64,000 bases of DNA from contig OZ244151.1 in NCBI GenBank assembly GCA_965216195.1, forward strand, positions 62,001-126,000, given 5' to 3'. Under the pieces are notes generated by a model, which was not told the origin of the DNA, did no database searches, and saw nothing but the letters and a program-made list of their open reading frames with translations. The stretch comes from Aridibacter sp965216195 (lineage in GTDB: Bacteria > Acidobacteriota > Blastocatellia > Pyrinomonadales > Pyrinomonadaceae). Shown piece by piece: positions 7,723 to 16,413 of the stretch (position 1 is the stretch's first letter; every line of letters starts with the position of its first letter). A program made the translations under genes and the position numbers.

Positions 7723-9723
7723 ATGGGTAAAGAAGCAGAAAATAGAATTGATTCGTTGCCGCCGGATTCCGTTCAGAAGGAAGTGATTCTCCAATCACTC
7801 AGCGACGGAGTCTGTCAGATTTCAGTCAGGGGTAAGATTGTTTACTCGAACACGGCTGCCGAGAAACTGCTCGAGCGAGATAGTTCTGAAATCATCGGGA
7901 AGCACTACTCCGAAGTGTTTTTTAATAAAACTGAAGACAAACATTCCGGCGAAGCGGATTTTTGCCCGATTCAATTTGTGCTCACTTCCGGCGAGAATTC
8001 TCACGTTAGTTCTGAGGTTTTCAAATCGCTTAGGGGGACTGATGTTTCGGTCGAGTATATATGCGTACCGCTCAAAGAGAATGGGGAAATATCTGGTGCG
8101 GTTATTTCTTTTCAGGGTATCGCGGAGAGAATAGAGGCGGAGCGGGCGCTATTCCGCGCACGGGATTTAGCTGTAGAAGCGGCTCAAGCCAAAAGTTCTT
8201 TCCTGGCGAATATGAGCCACGAAATTCGGACGCCGCTTAACGGAATTGTTGGTACGACTGATCTCTTGCGAAACTCAGATTTGGATGGCGAGCAAAGGCG
8301 CTTCGTTCAAATGCTGAAAACAAGCACTGAGCTTTTGCGGGATATTGTTAATGATATTCTGGATTTTTCAAAAATAGAGGCCGATTCGTATGAGCTTGAG
8401 CAGGCGGAATTTAGCCTCAAAAGTCTTGTTGAGGAGACGGCAGATTTTTTTGCAAACGTTTCAAACAAGAAAGCAATACAATTGAAAGCGGTCTTTGAAG
8501 ATGAAATTCCTGAAATCATCGTCGGTGATCAAAATAAACTCAGGCAAATTCTCAATAATTTATTGAGTAACGCCATAAAATTCACAGAAGACGGCGAGGT
8601 AAATCTCAAGATTTCGACGCTCAGCGAAACAAACGAAAAACTGAGTTTAAAATTGGAAGTTTCAGATACGGGAATCGGTATTTCTGAAGACGCCCGGCCA
8701 AAGCTCTTCGAGCCATTTTCCCAGGCAGATGCATCGACAACACGGATTTACGGCGGTACGGGACTTGGGCTTGCGATTTGTAAACGTCTTGTTGAATTAA
8801 TGGGTGGTGAAATTGGCTTTGAAAGCGCCTTCGGTGAAGGTTCGACTTTTTGGTTTACGATTGAGCTTGAAAAAGCTTTGGAAGCAAAAGGAAGTTTAGC
8901 TGGTCTGGAGAGAAAGACTTTGGTTGAAATCGACGCTGAATCGGGCGGCATTACGTTTTCAGAGAATCTTCGAGTGTTAATAGTAGAAGACAATCCGATA
9001 AATCTGGAAGTCACAACGAAAATGCTGGAGCAAGTGGGTTTAGCATCCGACGGCGTTGAGAACGGTTTCGCCGCCGTCAAAGAGAACGAAAATGTGAGCT
9101 ACGATCTGATCTTCATGGATTGCCAGATGCCGGGAATGGATGGCTACGAGGCGACACGCAAAATTCGCGATCTAAACGACTCAAAACCCAAAATTATCGC
9201 TTTGACGGCAGGTGCCTCGCTAAACGAACGTGAAAAGTGTTTCGCCGCCGGAATGGACGATTTCTTGTCTAAACCTTTTACAAAAGAAGAGTTAACCGAA
9301 GCGATCGCACGGCATTTCGAGACGGTTGAGACGAAATCAAATCTTGACTTAGCTGGCGATATCATTCAACATTCTTTATCAAAGATAATAGATTCCAAAA
9401 AACTAGAAAATTTTTTGGAAATAGAGTCTAATGGAAAGAAAGGCTTTACGAGTGAGATACTGCGTTTATATGTAGATCACACTGAGAAGGTACTTGACGA
9501 AATCAACACGGCTTATGCCGAAAAGCGTTCGAAAGCCTTAAGCGAAAAAGCACACAATCTTAAGGGTAGCAGCGGAAATGTAGGGTTATTAAAGCTTTTC
9601 GAACTCTTCGAGATTTTAGAAACAACAGCGAACAAGGGAAGTTTGAATAGTGCAAAGAAAATTATCGAGGAAATAAATTCGGAATTTGAAACAACCAAGG
9701 CAATAATTTTTAAAACTAAGTAA
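7723..9723 (+). CDS. Hybrid sensor histidine kinase (PAS-HisKA-HATPase-REC-HPt)
   Basis: 666 residues from the ATG at 7723. A start at 7588 would add 45 odd residues read through two terminator hairpins. Order: PAS domain (about 20-130); HisKA with H166 in NMSHEIRTPLNG; HATPase_c with N, G1 and G2 boxes (LSNAIKF, DTGIGIS, GGTGLGLAI); receiver with D466 in FMDCQMPGMDG and Lys in SKPFTKEE; C-terminal HPt with H611 in HNLKGSSGN. No membrane segment is seen, so it is a cytoplasmic sensor. It carries a complete internal phosphorelay and could pass phosphate to the sigma-54 regulator upstream. That link is inferred from proximity. Confidence 0.93.
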   Translation: MGKEAENRIDSLPPDSVQKEVILQSLSDGVCQISVRGKIVYSNTAAEKLLERDSSEIIGKHYSEVFFNKTEDKHSGEADFCPIQFVLTSGENSHVSSEVFKSLRGTDVSVEYICVPLKENGEISGAVISFQGIAERIEAERALFRARDLAVEAAQAKSSFLANMSHEIRTPLNGIVGTTDLLRNSDLDGEQRRFVQMLKTSTELLRDIVNDILDFSKIEADSYELEQAEFSLKSLVEETADFFANVSNKKAIQLKAVFEDEIPEIIVGDQNKLRQILNNLLSNAIKFTEDGEVNLKISTLSETNEKLSLKLEVSDTGIGISEDARPKLFEPFSQADASTTRIYGGTGLGLAICKRLVELMGGEIGFESAFGEGSTFWFTIELEKALEAKGSLAGLERKTLVEIDAESGGITFSENLRVLIVEDNPINLEVTTKMLEQVGLASDGVENGFAAVKENENVSYDLIFMDCQMPGMDGYEATRKIRDLNDSKPKIIALTAGASLNEREKCFAAGMDDFLSKPFTKEELTEAIARHFETVETKSNLDLAGDIIQHSLSKIIDSKKLENFLEIESNGKKGFTSEILRLYVDHTEKVLDEINTAYAEKRSKALSEKAHNLKGSSGNVGLLKLFELFEILETTANKGSLNSAKKIIEEINSEFETTKAIIFKTK

Positions 9724-9742
9724 TTTTTTGAGGTCCCCTAAA

Positions 9743-10303
9743 ATGAAAGCTATTGAAACTAAAGAAGTTGACGAAAACAATATAAAAGAAGAAGGCAATA
9801 TAGATAAGATCCGGGATATCCTTTTCGGAGTCCAGGTCAGAGATTTTGAAGAAAAATTTGAAAAACTGGAAAAACGTTTAGATGAATCCCTTGCTAAACA
9901 GAATGCCGAAACGCAAAAACAACTAGCGAAGCTTGAAGATTCGATGGAAAAACACGCCGCCTCTCTAGCTGAACGAATCTATAACGAACAAGATTCGAGA
10001 AACGCTTCCGTTAAAGATTTAACGAAAGATATCAGGATTGCTTCAAAGGATTGGTCAAAGGAAATCGCAAAACTCTCCAATAAGACGGCGAAAAGCGAAG
10101 CCGACTTGAAAAAGCGTCTGGATGAGCAAAAGGATACTCTCGTGAATTTGGTGCAGGCGAAGCAAGATGAGACGCTAAAGTCGTTGGATACAAAGGCAAC
10201 TGATTTGCAGGATTCTAAGGCTGATCGAAGCTCATTGGCGAAAGCGTTTAGCGATATTGCAGCCCTTTTGGCAGATGACGAGAACCAAAACGGTTCTAAC
10301 TAA
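9743..10303 (+). CDS. Coiled-coil protein of unknown function
   Basis: 186 residues from the ATG at 9743, which has GAGG ten bases upstream; a TTG at 9728 lies before that site and is less likely. The sequence is almost wholly charged heptad-like helix (FEEKFEKLEKRLDESLAKQ and later repeats), with a short N-terminal FGVQVRDFEEKFEKLE motif. There is no signal peptide or membrane segment. It lies 19 bp after the kinase gene and 19 bp before the OmpA-like gene, so it probably acts as a cytoplasmic scaffold between them. I do not recognise a specific family. Confidence 0.75.
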   Translation: MKAIETKEVDENNIKEEGNIDKIRDILFGVQVRDFEEKFEKLEKRLDESLAKQNAETQKQLAKLEDSMEKHAASLAERIYNEQDSRNASVKDLTKDIRIASKDWSKEIAKLSNKTAKSEADLKKRLDEQKDTLVNLVQAKQDETLKSLDTKATDLQDSKADRSSLAKAFSDIAALLADDENQNGSN

Positions 10304-10322
10304 AGTTCCTACAGGCTGATAA

Positions 10323-12053
10323 ATGTCTTCAAGCGTTTTGGAAAAAAAAGAAGAGCAAGCTGAACCACACAGTGGGAATGGAACTCCAAAGCCACCCCCA
10401 GATGACGATGGCGGAAATGGCAACGGCGGAGAATCTAGTGGCACGGAGGACATTAAAGAGCTTCGCAAACTCATAGTTCAGTCGCAGGAAGTAGGCGAAG
10501 TACTGCCTGAAGCTGTAAGTAATAATCCGCAGGCCGATAAACTCTCACGCGCAACCCTCCCAATAGTAGAAGAAAACATCAGACAATCTGTAGCGCGAGA
10601 TCCGAAGGTTCTTGCTGAGGCGCTTTTCCCGGCGATTGGTCCCGCGATTAGAAGGTCTATTTCCCAGGCTCTGAGTTCGATGATGCAATCGCTGAATCAA
10701 ACTCTGGAGTACAGCGTTTCTCCAAAAGGAATAGGTTGGCGGCTTGAGGCCCTCCGAACCGGTAAGTCCTTCGGTGAAATTGTTATGCTCAAAACGCTTC
10801 TTTATCGCGTAGAGCAAGTCTTTTTAATTCACAAAGAATCGGGGATACTACTCCAACACGCAGCGGCGAATCCAGCGGACACGCAAGACGCCGACATGGT
10901 TTCAGCGATGCTGACGGCGATCGAGGATTTTGTTCACGATTCGTTCAAGACTGCGGACGGAGCCGTACTGGATTCCTTAAAAGTACGAGAACTTTCCGTC
11001 TGGATTGAACACAGTCCCGATGCGGTTTTAGCTGCAGTAATTAGAGGTACGCCGCCACTTGATCTGCGCGAGACGTTTTCGGAAGCGATCGAGCAGATCC
11101 AGTATGAGCACGAATCTAACCTGGAGAATTTTGACGGACACGTCGACCTATTTGATTCGACCCATCCGATTTTGGAGCGTTGCCTTCGTTCGCAGGCAAG
11201 TGAGGCTAAGAAATCTGGTTCGTTTTTTAAGCCTACAAATTTTTTTATTGCAGGAATCGCAGGGCTTTTACTCCTTGTGGCAGGATATTTCGGTTGGCAA
11301 TACTGGCGCTGGACAAATTATCTTGACGAAGTGAAATCGGAGCCTGGTATTGTAGTCGCCGAAACAAATTTTGGTCTTTTAGCCCACTCGGTTTCTGGTT
11401 TGAGAGACCCGCTTTCTAAGGATCCTAAATCTATTCAAAAGGAAGCTGGGTTTGATGAAGAAGATATTTCGCATCGATGGAGATTTTACAATGATGCGGA
11501 CCCGATCTTTATTGTTGGGCGCGCGGAAAAGCTCCTGAATCCACCTAAGGAGATTACCCTTTCCTTTGCCGATGGCATTCTAACGGCTGACGGCACCGCC
11601 GATGTCGCATGGTTTGCCAACGCGGCACAGCTAACTCCAAACTTGGAGGGAGTTACGGACTTTAGGGCGTCGGACGAACTTGTAGAAGTAATCAAATCGA
11701 GAATTGAATCTCGCGCCGTTTTATTTGAGTGCAACACGGCTGACTATACCGAAAACCAAAATCGAGTTTTGCAGGCGGCCGCAAGAGACATAGAGCGCCT
11801 ACTTTTGTATCGATCAGACGCCACGGTAGAAATTCGTGGACAGGTGACAAGTGCGGGCACTATGGGGTTGAACAAAAAATTGGCGGAAATGCGCGCTGAA
11901 AGGGTACGGCGCGACATTAGTTTGGCTTCGAAAATAATTGCCGATGCCTTTCGTAAAGAACCGGGAGTTTTGAAATCGATAGGTTTAAGCAATCGTTCGG
12001 GAAATGCCGGTTGTCGGGCTTCGTTTGACGTTCGTATTGGTAAGGCTAAGTGA
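10323..12053 (+). CDS. Membrane protein with cytoplasmic sensor-like region and degenerate OmpA domain
   Basis: 576 residues. A Pro/Gly/Asp-rich N-terminus is followed by about 250 cytoplasmic residues. Within these, the stretch from RVEQVFLIHKESGILLQH to MLTAIEDFVHDSF resembles a longin/roadblock-like module (my reading only). One membrane helix lies at about residues 305-328 (AGIAGLLLLVAGYFGWQYW). The periplasmic C-terminus has OmpA-like VEIRGQVTSAG...LAEMRAERVRRD. The usual peptidoglycan-binding HTD is replaced by QVT, so the Asp ligand is missing while the RA pair remains. It would link the cytoplasm to the cell wall. The Ras-like GTPase 235 bp downstream makes a GTPase-regulated envelope complex plausible. 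Confidence 0.75.
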   Translation: MSSSVLEKKEEQAEPHSGNGTPKPPPDDDGGNGNGGESSGTEDIKELRKLIVQSQEVGEVLPEAVSNNPQADKLSRATLPIVEENIRQSVARDPKVLAEALFPAIGPAIRRSISQALSSMMQSLNQTLEYSVSPKGIGWRLEALRTGKSFGEIVMLKTLLYRVEQVFLIHKESGILLQHAAANPADTQDADMVSAMLTAIEDFVHDSFKTADGAVLDSLKVRELSVWIEHSPDAVLAAVIRGTPPLDLRETFSEAIEQIQYEHESNLENFDGHVDLFDSTHPILERCLRSQASEAKKSGSFFKPTNFFIAGIAGLLLLVAGYFGWQYWRWTNYLDEVKSEPGIVVAETNFGLLAHSVSGLRDPLSKDPKSIQKEAGFDEEDISHRWRFYNDADPIFIVGRAEKLLNPPKEITLSFADGILTADGTADVAWFANAAQLTPNLEGVTDFRASDELVEVIKSRIESRAVLFECNTADYTENQNRVLQAAARDIERLLLYRSDATVEIRGQVTSAGTMGLNKKLAEMRAERVRRDISLASKIIADAFRKEPGVLKSIGLSNRSGNAGCRASFDVRIGKAK

Positions 12054-12160
12054 AGTTGGCGTGGATGTGCTGCAGGAGGCGAATAGGTTTGTAGAAACCG
12101 GAGTAACCATTCGTTTTCGTTTGATACTGGAAAACGTTTGAACTAAACTATCTAGGTTTT

Positions 12161-12233
<73 letters not shown>

Positions 12234-12288
12234 TTCATTTGTTTTAAAGCTGTCTTTTGAAGCTCAGAGCGCAGACTGGAGACAAACA

Positions 12289-12774
12289 ATGATTCAAAAA
12301 AAAGTATGTATGCTTGGTGCGACAGCCGTTGGGAAAACCAGTTTGGTAAGACAGTTTGTCGAAAGTATCTTTTCGGAGAAGTATCACTCGACGATTGGCG
12401 TGAAAGTGGATAAGAAGGTTGTCAGGCTGGACAACCGCGAGGTAACGATGATGCTCTGGGATCTTCAGGGCGAAGACGATAAATTTGAGATTCGTCCGTC
12501 GTTTTTACGCGGCGCTTCAGGCTATATCCTCGTCGTCGATCTCACCCGCGCCGAAACTCTCGAAACCGCAAAACGCATCCAACTAATGATCGAAGATGAG
12601 GTCGGACAGGTTCCTTTCCAGATTCTCTTCAATAAGAACGACCTAAAGGATGAATTCGAAATAGACGATTCCTGGATGAACGAATTTGCCGGGGAAAAAG
12701 TATTGCGGACAAGCGCTAAGACCGGGGAGGGCGTTGAGGACGCCTTTATCGGGCTCGCAAAGAAGATTTCCTAA
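12289..12774 (+). CDS. Ras/Rab-like small GTPase
   Basis: 161 residues, a minimal G domain: P-loop GATAVGKTSL (10-19), switch I with STIGVKVDKK, G3 as WDLQGED (DxxG with Gln before Gly), G4 NKND and G5 TSAKTG. It has no lipid anchor and is not MglA-length (about 195). It therefore fits the prokaryotic Rup-type Ras-like GTPases rather than MglA. GGAG lies nine bases before the ATG. It follows the kinase, coiled-coil and OmpA-like genes in the same direction, and is probably the switch of that module. The effector is unknown. Confidence 0.9.
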   Translation: MIQKKVCMLGATAVGKTSLVRQFVESIFSEKYHSTIGVKVDKKVVRLDNREVTMMLWDLQGEDDKFEIRPSFLRGASGYILVVDLTRAETLETAKRIQLMIEDEVGQVPFQILFNKNDLKDEFEIDDSWMNEFAGEKVLRTSAKTGEGVEDAFIGLAKKIS

Positions 12775-13012
12775 ACCTATTACTAACCAGACCCTTCTGG
12801 AATTCCAAATTTAAACACAGAAACCTAGGGGCGCAAAATCTCTTGCACCGAAAGCGCTTAATGTAGTAACATCTGCAGTGTTAAGACAGTATACGTATAT
12901 CGCGTAGTCAGAGAACGCACGCACTAATTACGTAATTGCATGTATTTGAAAGAGTTATGACAGCGGGCTCCATCGTCAGATGTGGAGGATAGAGCCTTTG
13001 TGCGATTTGCCG
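12775..13012. other. Intergenic stretch with two perfect palindromes
   Basis: No open frame of interest. It holds TATACGTATA at 12890-12899 and AATTACGTAATT at 12926-12937, both perfect palindromes centred on ACGT and 36 bp apart, and a weak CCAGA/TCTGG hairpin after the GTPase stop. These may be operator sites, but no nearby coding start on the plus strand fits them. Confidence 0.3.
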
Positions 13013-13138
13013 TTAGAATAGAAGGTCAATCAGTTGTTCGATTAATGAAACGTTGATTATAGGCACATCGCCGTCAGCAAGAGCGTTTGAGCTAAGCACA
13101 AACGTAGAAAGTAAAAATGTTGAAACAATTTTCTTCAT
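13013..13138 (-). CDS. Small exported peptide precursor (41 residues)
   Basis: The start ATG at 13138 has GGAG eight bases upstream. The N-terminus MKKIVSTFLLSTFVLSSNALA is a textbook signal peptide with an Ala-Leu-Ala cleavage site. The predicted mature peptide is 20 residues, begins DGDVP, and ends in an amphipathic, hydrophobic stretch (SLIEQLIDLLF). A longer frame to 13204 lacks a ribosome site. No homologue is recognised. It is transcribed divergently from a TPR protein gene 105 bp away, an arrangement reminiscent of peptide-signal/receptor pairs. A membrane-active or chaperoned peptide is the alternative. Confidence 0.6.
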   Translation of the reverse strand: MKKIVSTFLLSTFVLSSNALADGDVPIINVSLIEQLIDLLF

Positions 13139-13161
13139 AATTTTTCTCCAATGTTCTTTGT

Positions 13162-13176
13162 CGGTGTTAAACACCG
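13162..13176. promoter_or_regulatory. Inverted repeat between divergent genes
   Basis: CGGTGT-TAA-ACACCG, a perfect 6-3-6 repeat 24 bp upstream of the small peptide start and 68 bp upstream of the TPR gene start. It could be an operator for either gene or a 5' UTR hairpin of the peptide mRNA. Confidence 0.4.
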
Positions 13177-13243
13177 TTGTAGAAAGAAAATTGTTAATAA
13201 ACAAGAAAGTCCAAAAAATCTAAACCAGTTTTAACGATTATGT

Positions 13244-14533
13244 ATGGGACAATTGTCGTATAAACAAAATCGAGTAACTCTCGATCTAGCGGAAGTCATT
13301 GAGAAAGCTAGAGATATGGAGATTTCACGTGATCTTGAAGGTCTTGAAAACCTCTTATCTCCGTTTTGGTCAGATTTTGGTGAAAATCCGAATTTTGACG
13401 AGTTTGAACCGAAAACAGTTGCTGAGATGTACCGAATTTGCGGCTATTTTTTAAGCGCGCACGGACTTGCAAAGAGTAAGAAAACCTATCAGGAGCGGGG
13501 CAAGGACCTTTTAACAAGGGCAATTGATCTATTTGAAAAGTTAGACCTTAATGATGAGGTCGGAAAAGCAAAATCACTTCTCGCAGCCACCTATTACTAT
13601 CAAGGTCAAATCGAAGAATGTGAGATCGTTTTGGCTGAGGCGGCATTATATTACGAAAATGATCAACTAAACCCAGTTAATTTAATGCTGTGTCTTACTC
13701 AGATCGCAACAGCTGTTTGGAAAAATGATTATCAAACGGCATTAGAGATTCTCCATAAAATTCAAATACCGATGGAGCTATGTGAGAATCCATTTTTACT
13801 TGTCCGCTATCATCATCAAGCGGGCATGGTTTATTCGGCAATTGGTAGGACCTCAGATGCACAAAAGCACTATCAAAATGCGATTCGCTGCAGCCGGGAA
13901 ATGGCGAATCACCGCTACGAAGCTCTAAACTATAATAACCTTGCTAACGCTTTTGTAAGATCGGGGAAGCTGGATGACGCCTTAAAGACTATAAATACTT
14001 CTATTGAATCTTTTCGAAGATTAAGAGACACAGGTTCGCTCGCTTCAGCGTATGATACTAGGGCGCAAATTGAGTTGAAGATCGGCGCGCTGGATTCCGC
14101 AATGAAGTCCATTGGTAAAGCGATTGCACATTTCGAAAAAGGTGATTTCGCAAGCGGTTTGACAGACGCAATATGGGTTAAGATTCACATCATGTTACGC
14201 TTAAATGAAAAAGAAGAGGCTTTTTTACTATTTTCTTATTTAGCAGGCATCGCCAAAGAGAAAATTGGTGAATACGCGGTTAAAAAATACGCTACCGAGT
14301 TTTCCAAAATCGTTCACGTTAAGAAGGGGACTGATTTTTTTGGTGAGGTTCAGGCTTTTAAGCGCGATCTTTTGATGGAGTCTTTAGTTGAAGTAGATGC
14401 TGATATCGATAAAGCTGCTGAGAAACTTAAAACCAAGCGCAACGAAATCGTTCACGTATTAAACAAAGAGTTTCCTGATATTTATCTCGATCTGGGTATC
14501 ACGCCGCAGGCTATCTCCGCCGAAAACAACTAA
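13244..14533 (+). CDS. TPR protein with C-terminal Fis-like helix-turn-helix segment
   Basis: 429 residues with no signal peptide. Most of the protein is helical TPR-like repeats (for example AGMVYSAIGRTSDAQKHYQ and NNLANAFVRSGKLDDALKT). The last 50 residues (DADIDKAAEKLKTKRNEIVH) resemble a Fis-family HTH of the type seen at the end of NtrC proteins. This suggests a TPR-sensed DNA-binding regulator, though weakly. The ATG at 13244 has no clear ribosome site; another ATG at 13240 is out of frame. It faces away from the small exported peptide gene, which could encode its ligand (inference). Confidence 0.65.
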   Translation: MGQLSYKQNRVTLDLAEVIEKARDMEISRDLEGLENLLSPFWSDFGENPNFDEFEPKTVAEMYRICGYFLSAHGLAKSKKTYQERGKDLLTRAIDLFEKLDLNDEVGKAKSLLAATYYYQGQIEECEIVLAEAALYYENDQLNPVNLMLCLTQIATAVWKNDYQTALEILHKIQIPMELCENPFLLVRYHHQAGMVYSAIGRTSDAQKHYQNAIRCSREMANHRYEALNYNNLANAFVRSGKLDDALKTINTSIESFRRLRDTGSLASAYDTRAQIELKIGALDSAMKSIGKAIAHFEKGDFASGLTDAIWVKIHIMLRLNEKEEAFLLFSYLAGIAKEKIGEYAVKKYATEFSKIVHVKKGTDFFGEVQAFKRDLLMESLVEVDADIDKAAEKLKTKRNEIVHVLNKEFPDIYLDLGITPQAISAENN

Positions 14534-15108
14534 TCACGTTTAATAGTTAGTAAACCAGAGAAGTCGCTGAAGAGTGACAATTTCGACGGCGGGATTGTGG
14601 CTTTTTCGCCGCCAATTCGGAGCCTGACTCCATGAGAGGCGGCAAGATCGTTTAACGTCTCTCGACTTATTTCCCAGCAAAGGACCTCGCTCGCTTTTCG
14701 TTTCCGAAACGTCGTCGAACGCTCTGCCGAGCCAAAATCGATAGTATCTTCGTCGAGAGAAAGCGTAAGATTTCGGTTAGAAGCGAAATGAAACTTCTTT
14801 GAACGCGTTTTCACGCACAAGCGGTTGCGAAAAGGCTTTTCATCAATTCCCGGCCCGACATAGATGGCGCTGAGTTTGAAAACGAATTCCTTGAACTTCT
14901 TTTTAAGCCCCTTGTCATCTCCGCGCAAATCAAAGCTTAACAAGACCGTTGTAATATCTCGTTCGTACGTAACTGAAAACAGATCGGATTGCTTAAACGC
15001 CGTAATCTCTTTTTGAAGCTGCTCGATGGATTTCGTTTGGGAAAAGCCGTTTAGACCAGTTAGGGCCAACAGCGCCGCGAGCAATACAATATTTCGAACT
15101 CGATTCAT
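14530..15108 (-). CDS. Exported protein of unknown function
   Basis: 192 residues with a clear N-terminal signal peptide (IVLLAALLALTGLNGFS, cut near residue 24). The rest is a mixed alpha/beta domain without a motif I know. It has one short Cys-containing stretch (RLCVKTRSKKFHF) and a C-terminal beta-rich segment. It begins five bases after the ychF stop on the same strand, so it is co-transcribed with it, but nothing links the two functionally. Its stop overlaps the convergent TPR gene by four bases. Confidence 0.65.
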   Translation of the reverse strand: MNRVRNIVLLAALLALTGLNGFSQTKSIEQLQKEITAFKQSDLFSVTYERDITTVLLSFDLRGDDKGLKKKFKEFVFKLSAIYVGPGIDEKPFRNRLCVKTRSKKFHFASNRNLTLSLDEDTIDFGSAERSTTFRKRKASEVLCWEISRETLNDLAASHGVRLRIGGEKATIPPSKLSLFSDFSGLLTIKRD

Positions 15109-15113
15109 ATCCG

Positions 15114-16214
15114 CTAAACATTAAACCTGAAATTTACGACGTCGCCTTCCTGCATGATGTATTCCTTTCCTTCGAGGCGCATCATACCTTTTTCACGTGC
15201 CGCGCTTTCGGAACCTAGATCGACGAGTTTGTCGTACGAAACGATCTCCGCTCTGATAAACCCGCGCTCAATATCAGTGTGAATCTCGCCAGCGGCTTTT
15301 TGAGCTTTTGTGCCAACTGGAATTGTCCAGGCACGCACTTCTTTTTCGCCGGCAGTAAGAAACGACATCAAACCAAGCAATCTATAAGCTGATTTTATCA
15401 TTAAATCTACGCCGCTTGAGGAAACGCCGAGATCGTTTAGATACTCGAGTCGCTCGGCTTCTTCGAGCGAAATGAGTTCTTCTTCGAGACGCGCGCAGAT
15501 TACTACCACTTCCGAATTCTCTTTTTCTGCGTAGTCTTTTACGGCTTTTACGTGCAAATTTGCGTCGGGATCAGAAAGAGATTCTTCATCTACGTTAGCA
15601 GCATAAATTGTGGGTTTTGTTGTCAGAAGAAAAAATTGCTTTGCGATGTCTTTTTCGTCTTCACTAAGATCAGCCGACCGTGCAGGACTGCCCTCTTCTA
15701 AAACAGGCATAAGTTTCTCCAAAACCGCGACCTGCTTCTTCGCTTCCTTATCGCCCGATTTTGCAGTCCGCTCAGCCTTATCAAGGCGTTTTTCAACCGA
15801 TGCGAGATCGGCGAGTGCGAGTTCGATCTGTATTGTTTCGATATCGCGAATCGGATCAACGGAGCCCTCTACGTGATGTACATTTTCATCTTCGAAACAA
15901 CGCGCAACTTGAATTACTGCATCAGTTTCGCGGATGTTTGCCAAAAACTGATTTCCGAGTCCTTCACCTTTTGAGGCTCCTTTTACCAACCCCGCAATAT
16001 CGACAAATTCTACGGTAGCGGGCACGACCTTTTGGGCGCTATTCATCTTTTCCAAAACCGCGAGGCGTTCATCCGGAACCGCAACGATTCCAACGTTTGG
16101 TTCGATCGTGGCGAACGGATAATTCGCCGCAAGCGCCGCCTCTTGAGCGGTGAGCGCGTTAAATAGCGTAGATTTTCCTACGTTGGGCAAGCCAACAATT
16201 CCAACTTGTAACAT
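15114..16214 (-). CDS. ychF: Ribosome-associated ATPase YchF (OLA1 family)
   Basis: 366 residues from the ATG at 16214, matching the family length (about 363) and the usual start just before GIVGLPNVGKSTLFNAL. A start at 16235 would add seven residues. P-loop GLPNVGKS, the G3 region FVDIAGLVKGASKGEG, the ATP-specifying segment AANVDEE in place of NKxD, a long helical insert, and the C-terminal TGS-like domain (AWTIPVGTKAQKAAGEIHTD) are all present. It binds ATP and ribosomes and acts in translation and redox stress. Confidence 0.96.
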   Translation of the reverse strand: MLQVGIVGLPNVGKSTLFNALTAQEAALAANYPFATIEPNVGIVAVPDERLAVLEKMNSAQKVVPATVEFVDIAGLVKGASKGEGLGNQFLANIRETDAVIQVARCFEDENVHHVEGSVDPIRDIETIQIELALADLASVEKRLDKAERTAKSGDKEAKKQVAVLEKLMPVLEEGSPARSADLSEDEKDIAKQFFLLTTKPTIYAANVDEESLSDPDANLHVKAVKDYAEKENSEVVVICARLEEELISLEEAERLEYLNDLGVSSSGVDLMIKSAYRLLGLMSFLTAGEKEVRAWTIPVGTKAQKAAGEIHTDIERGFIRAEIVSYDKLVDLGSESAAREKGMMRLEGKEYIMQEGDVVNFRFNV

Positions 16215-16413
16215 AAAATTATGGAGCGCAGTCAATCAGCCTGCAATTAACGCAAAGGCATTCTATTGTTTCAATCGTCGCTAAATCGTTTGCCGGAGAG
16301 TCGCCGGTGTTTCAGTCGAATCACACATTCTAAACTTTTAGTTGGGTTTTGAGAAATCGACAATTTATGGCTTAATTTTAACAAAGCCGCTGCCTACGAG
16401 GGCTGCCTTCTCG

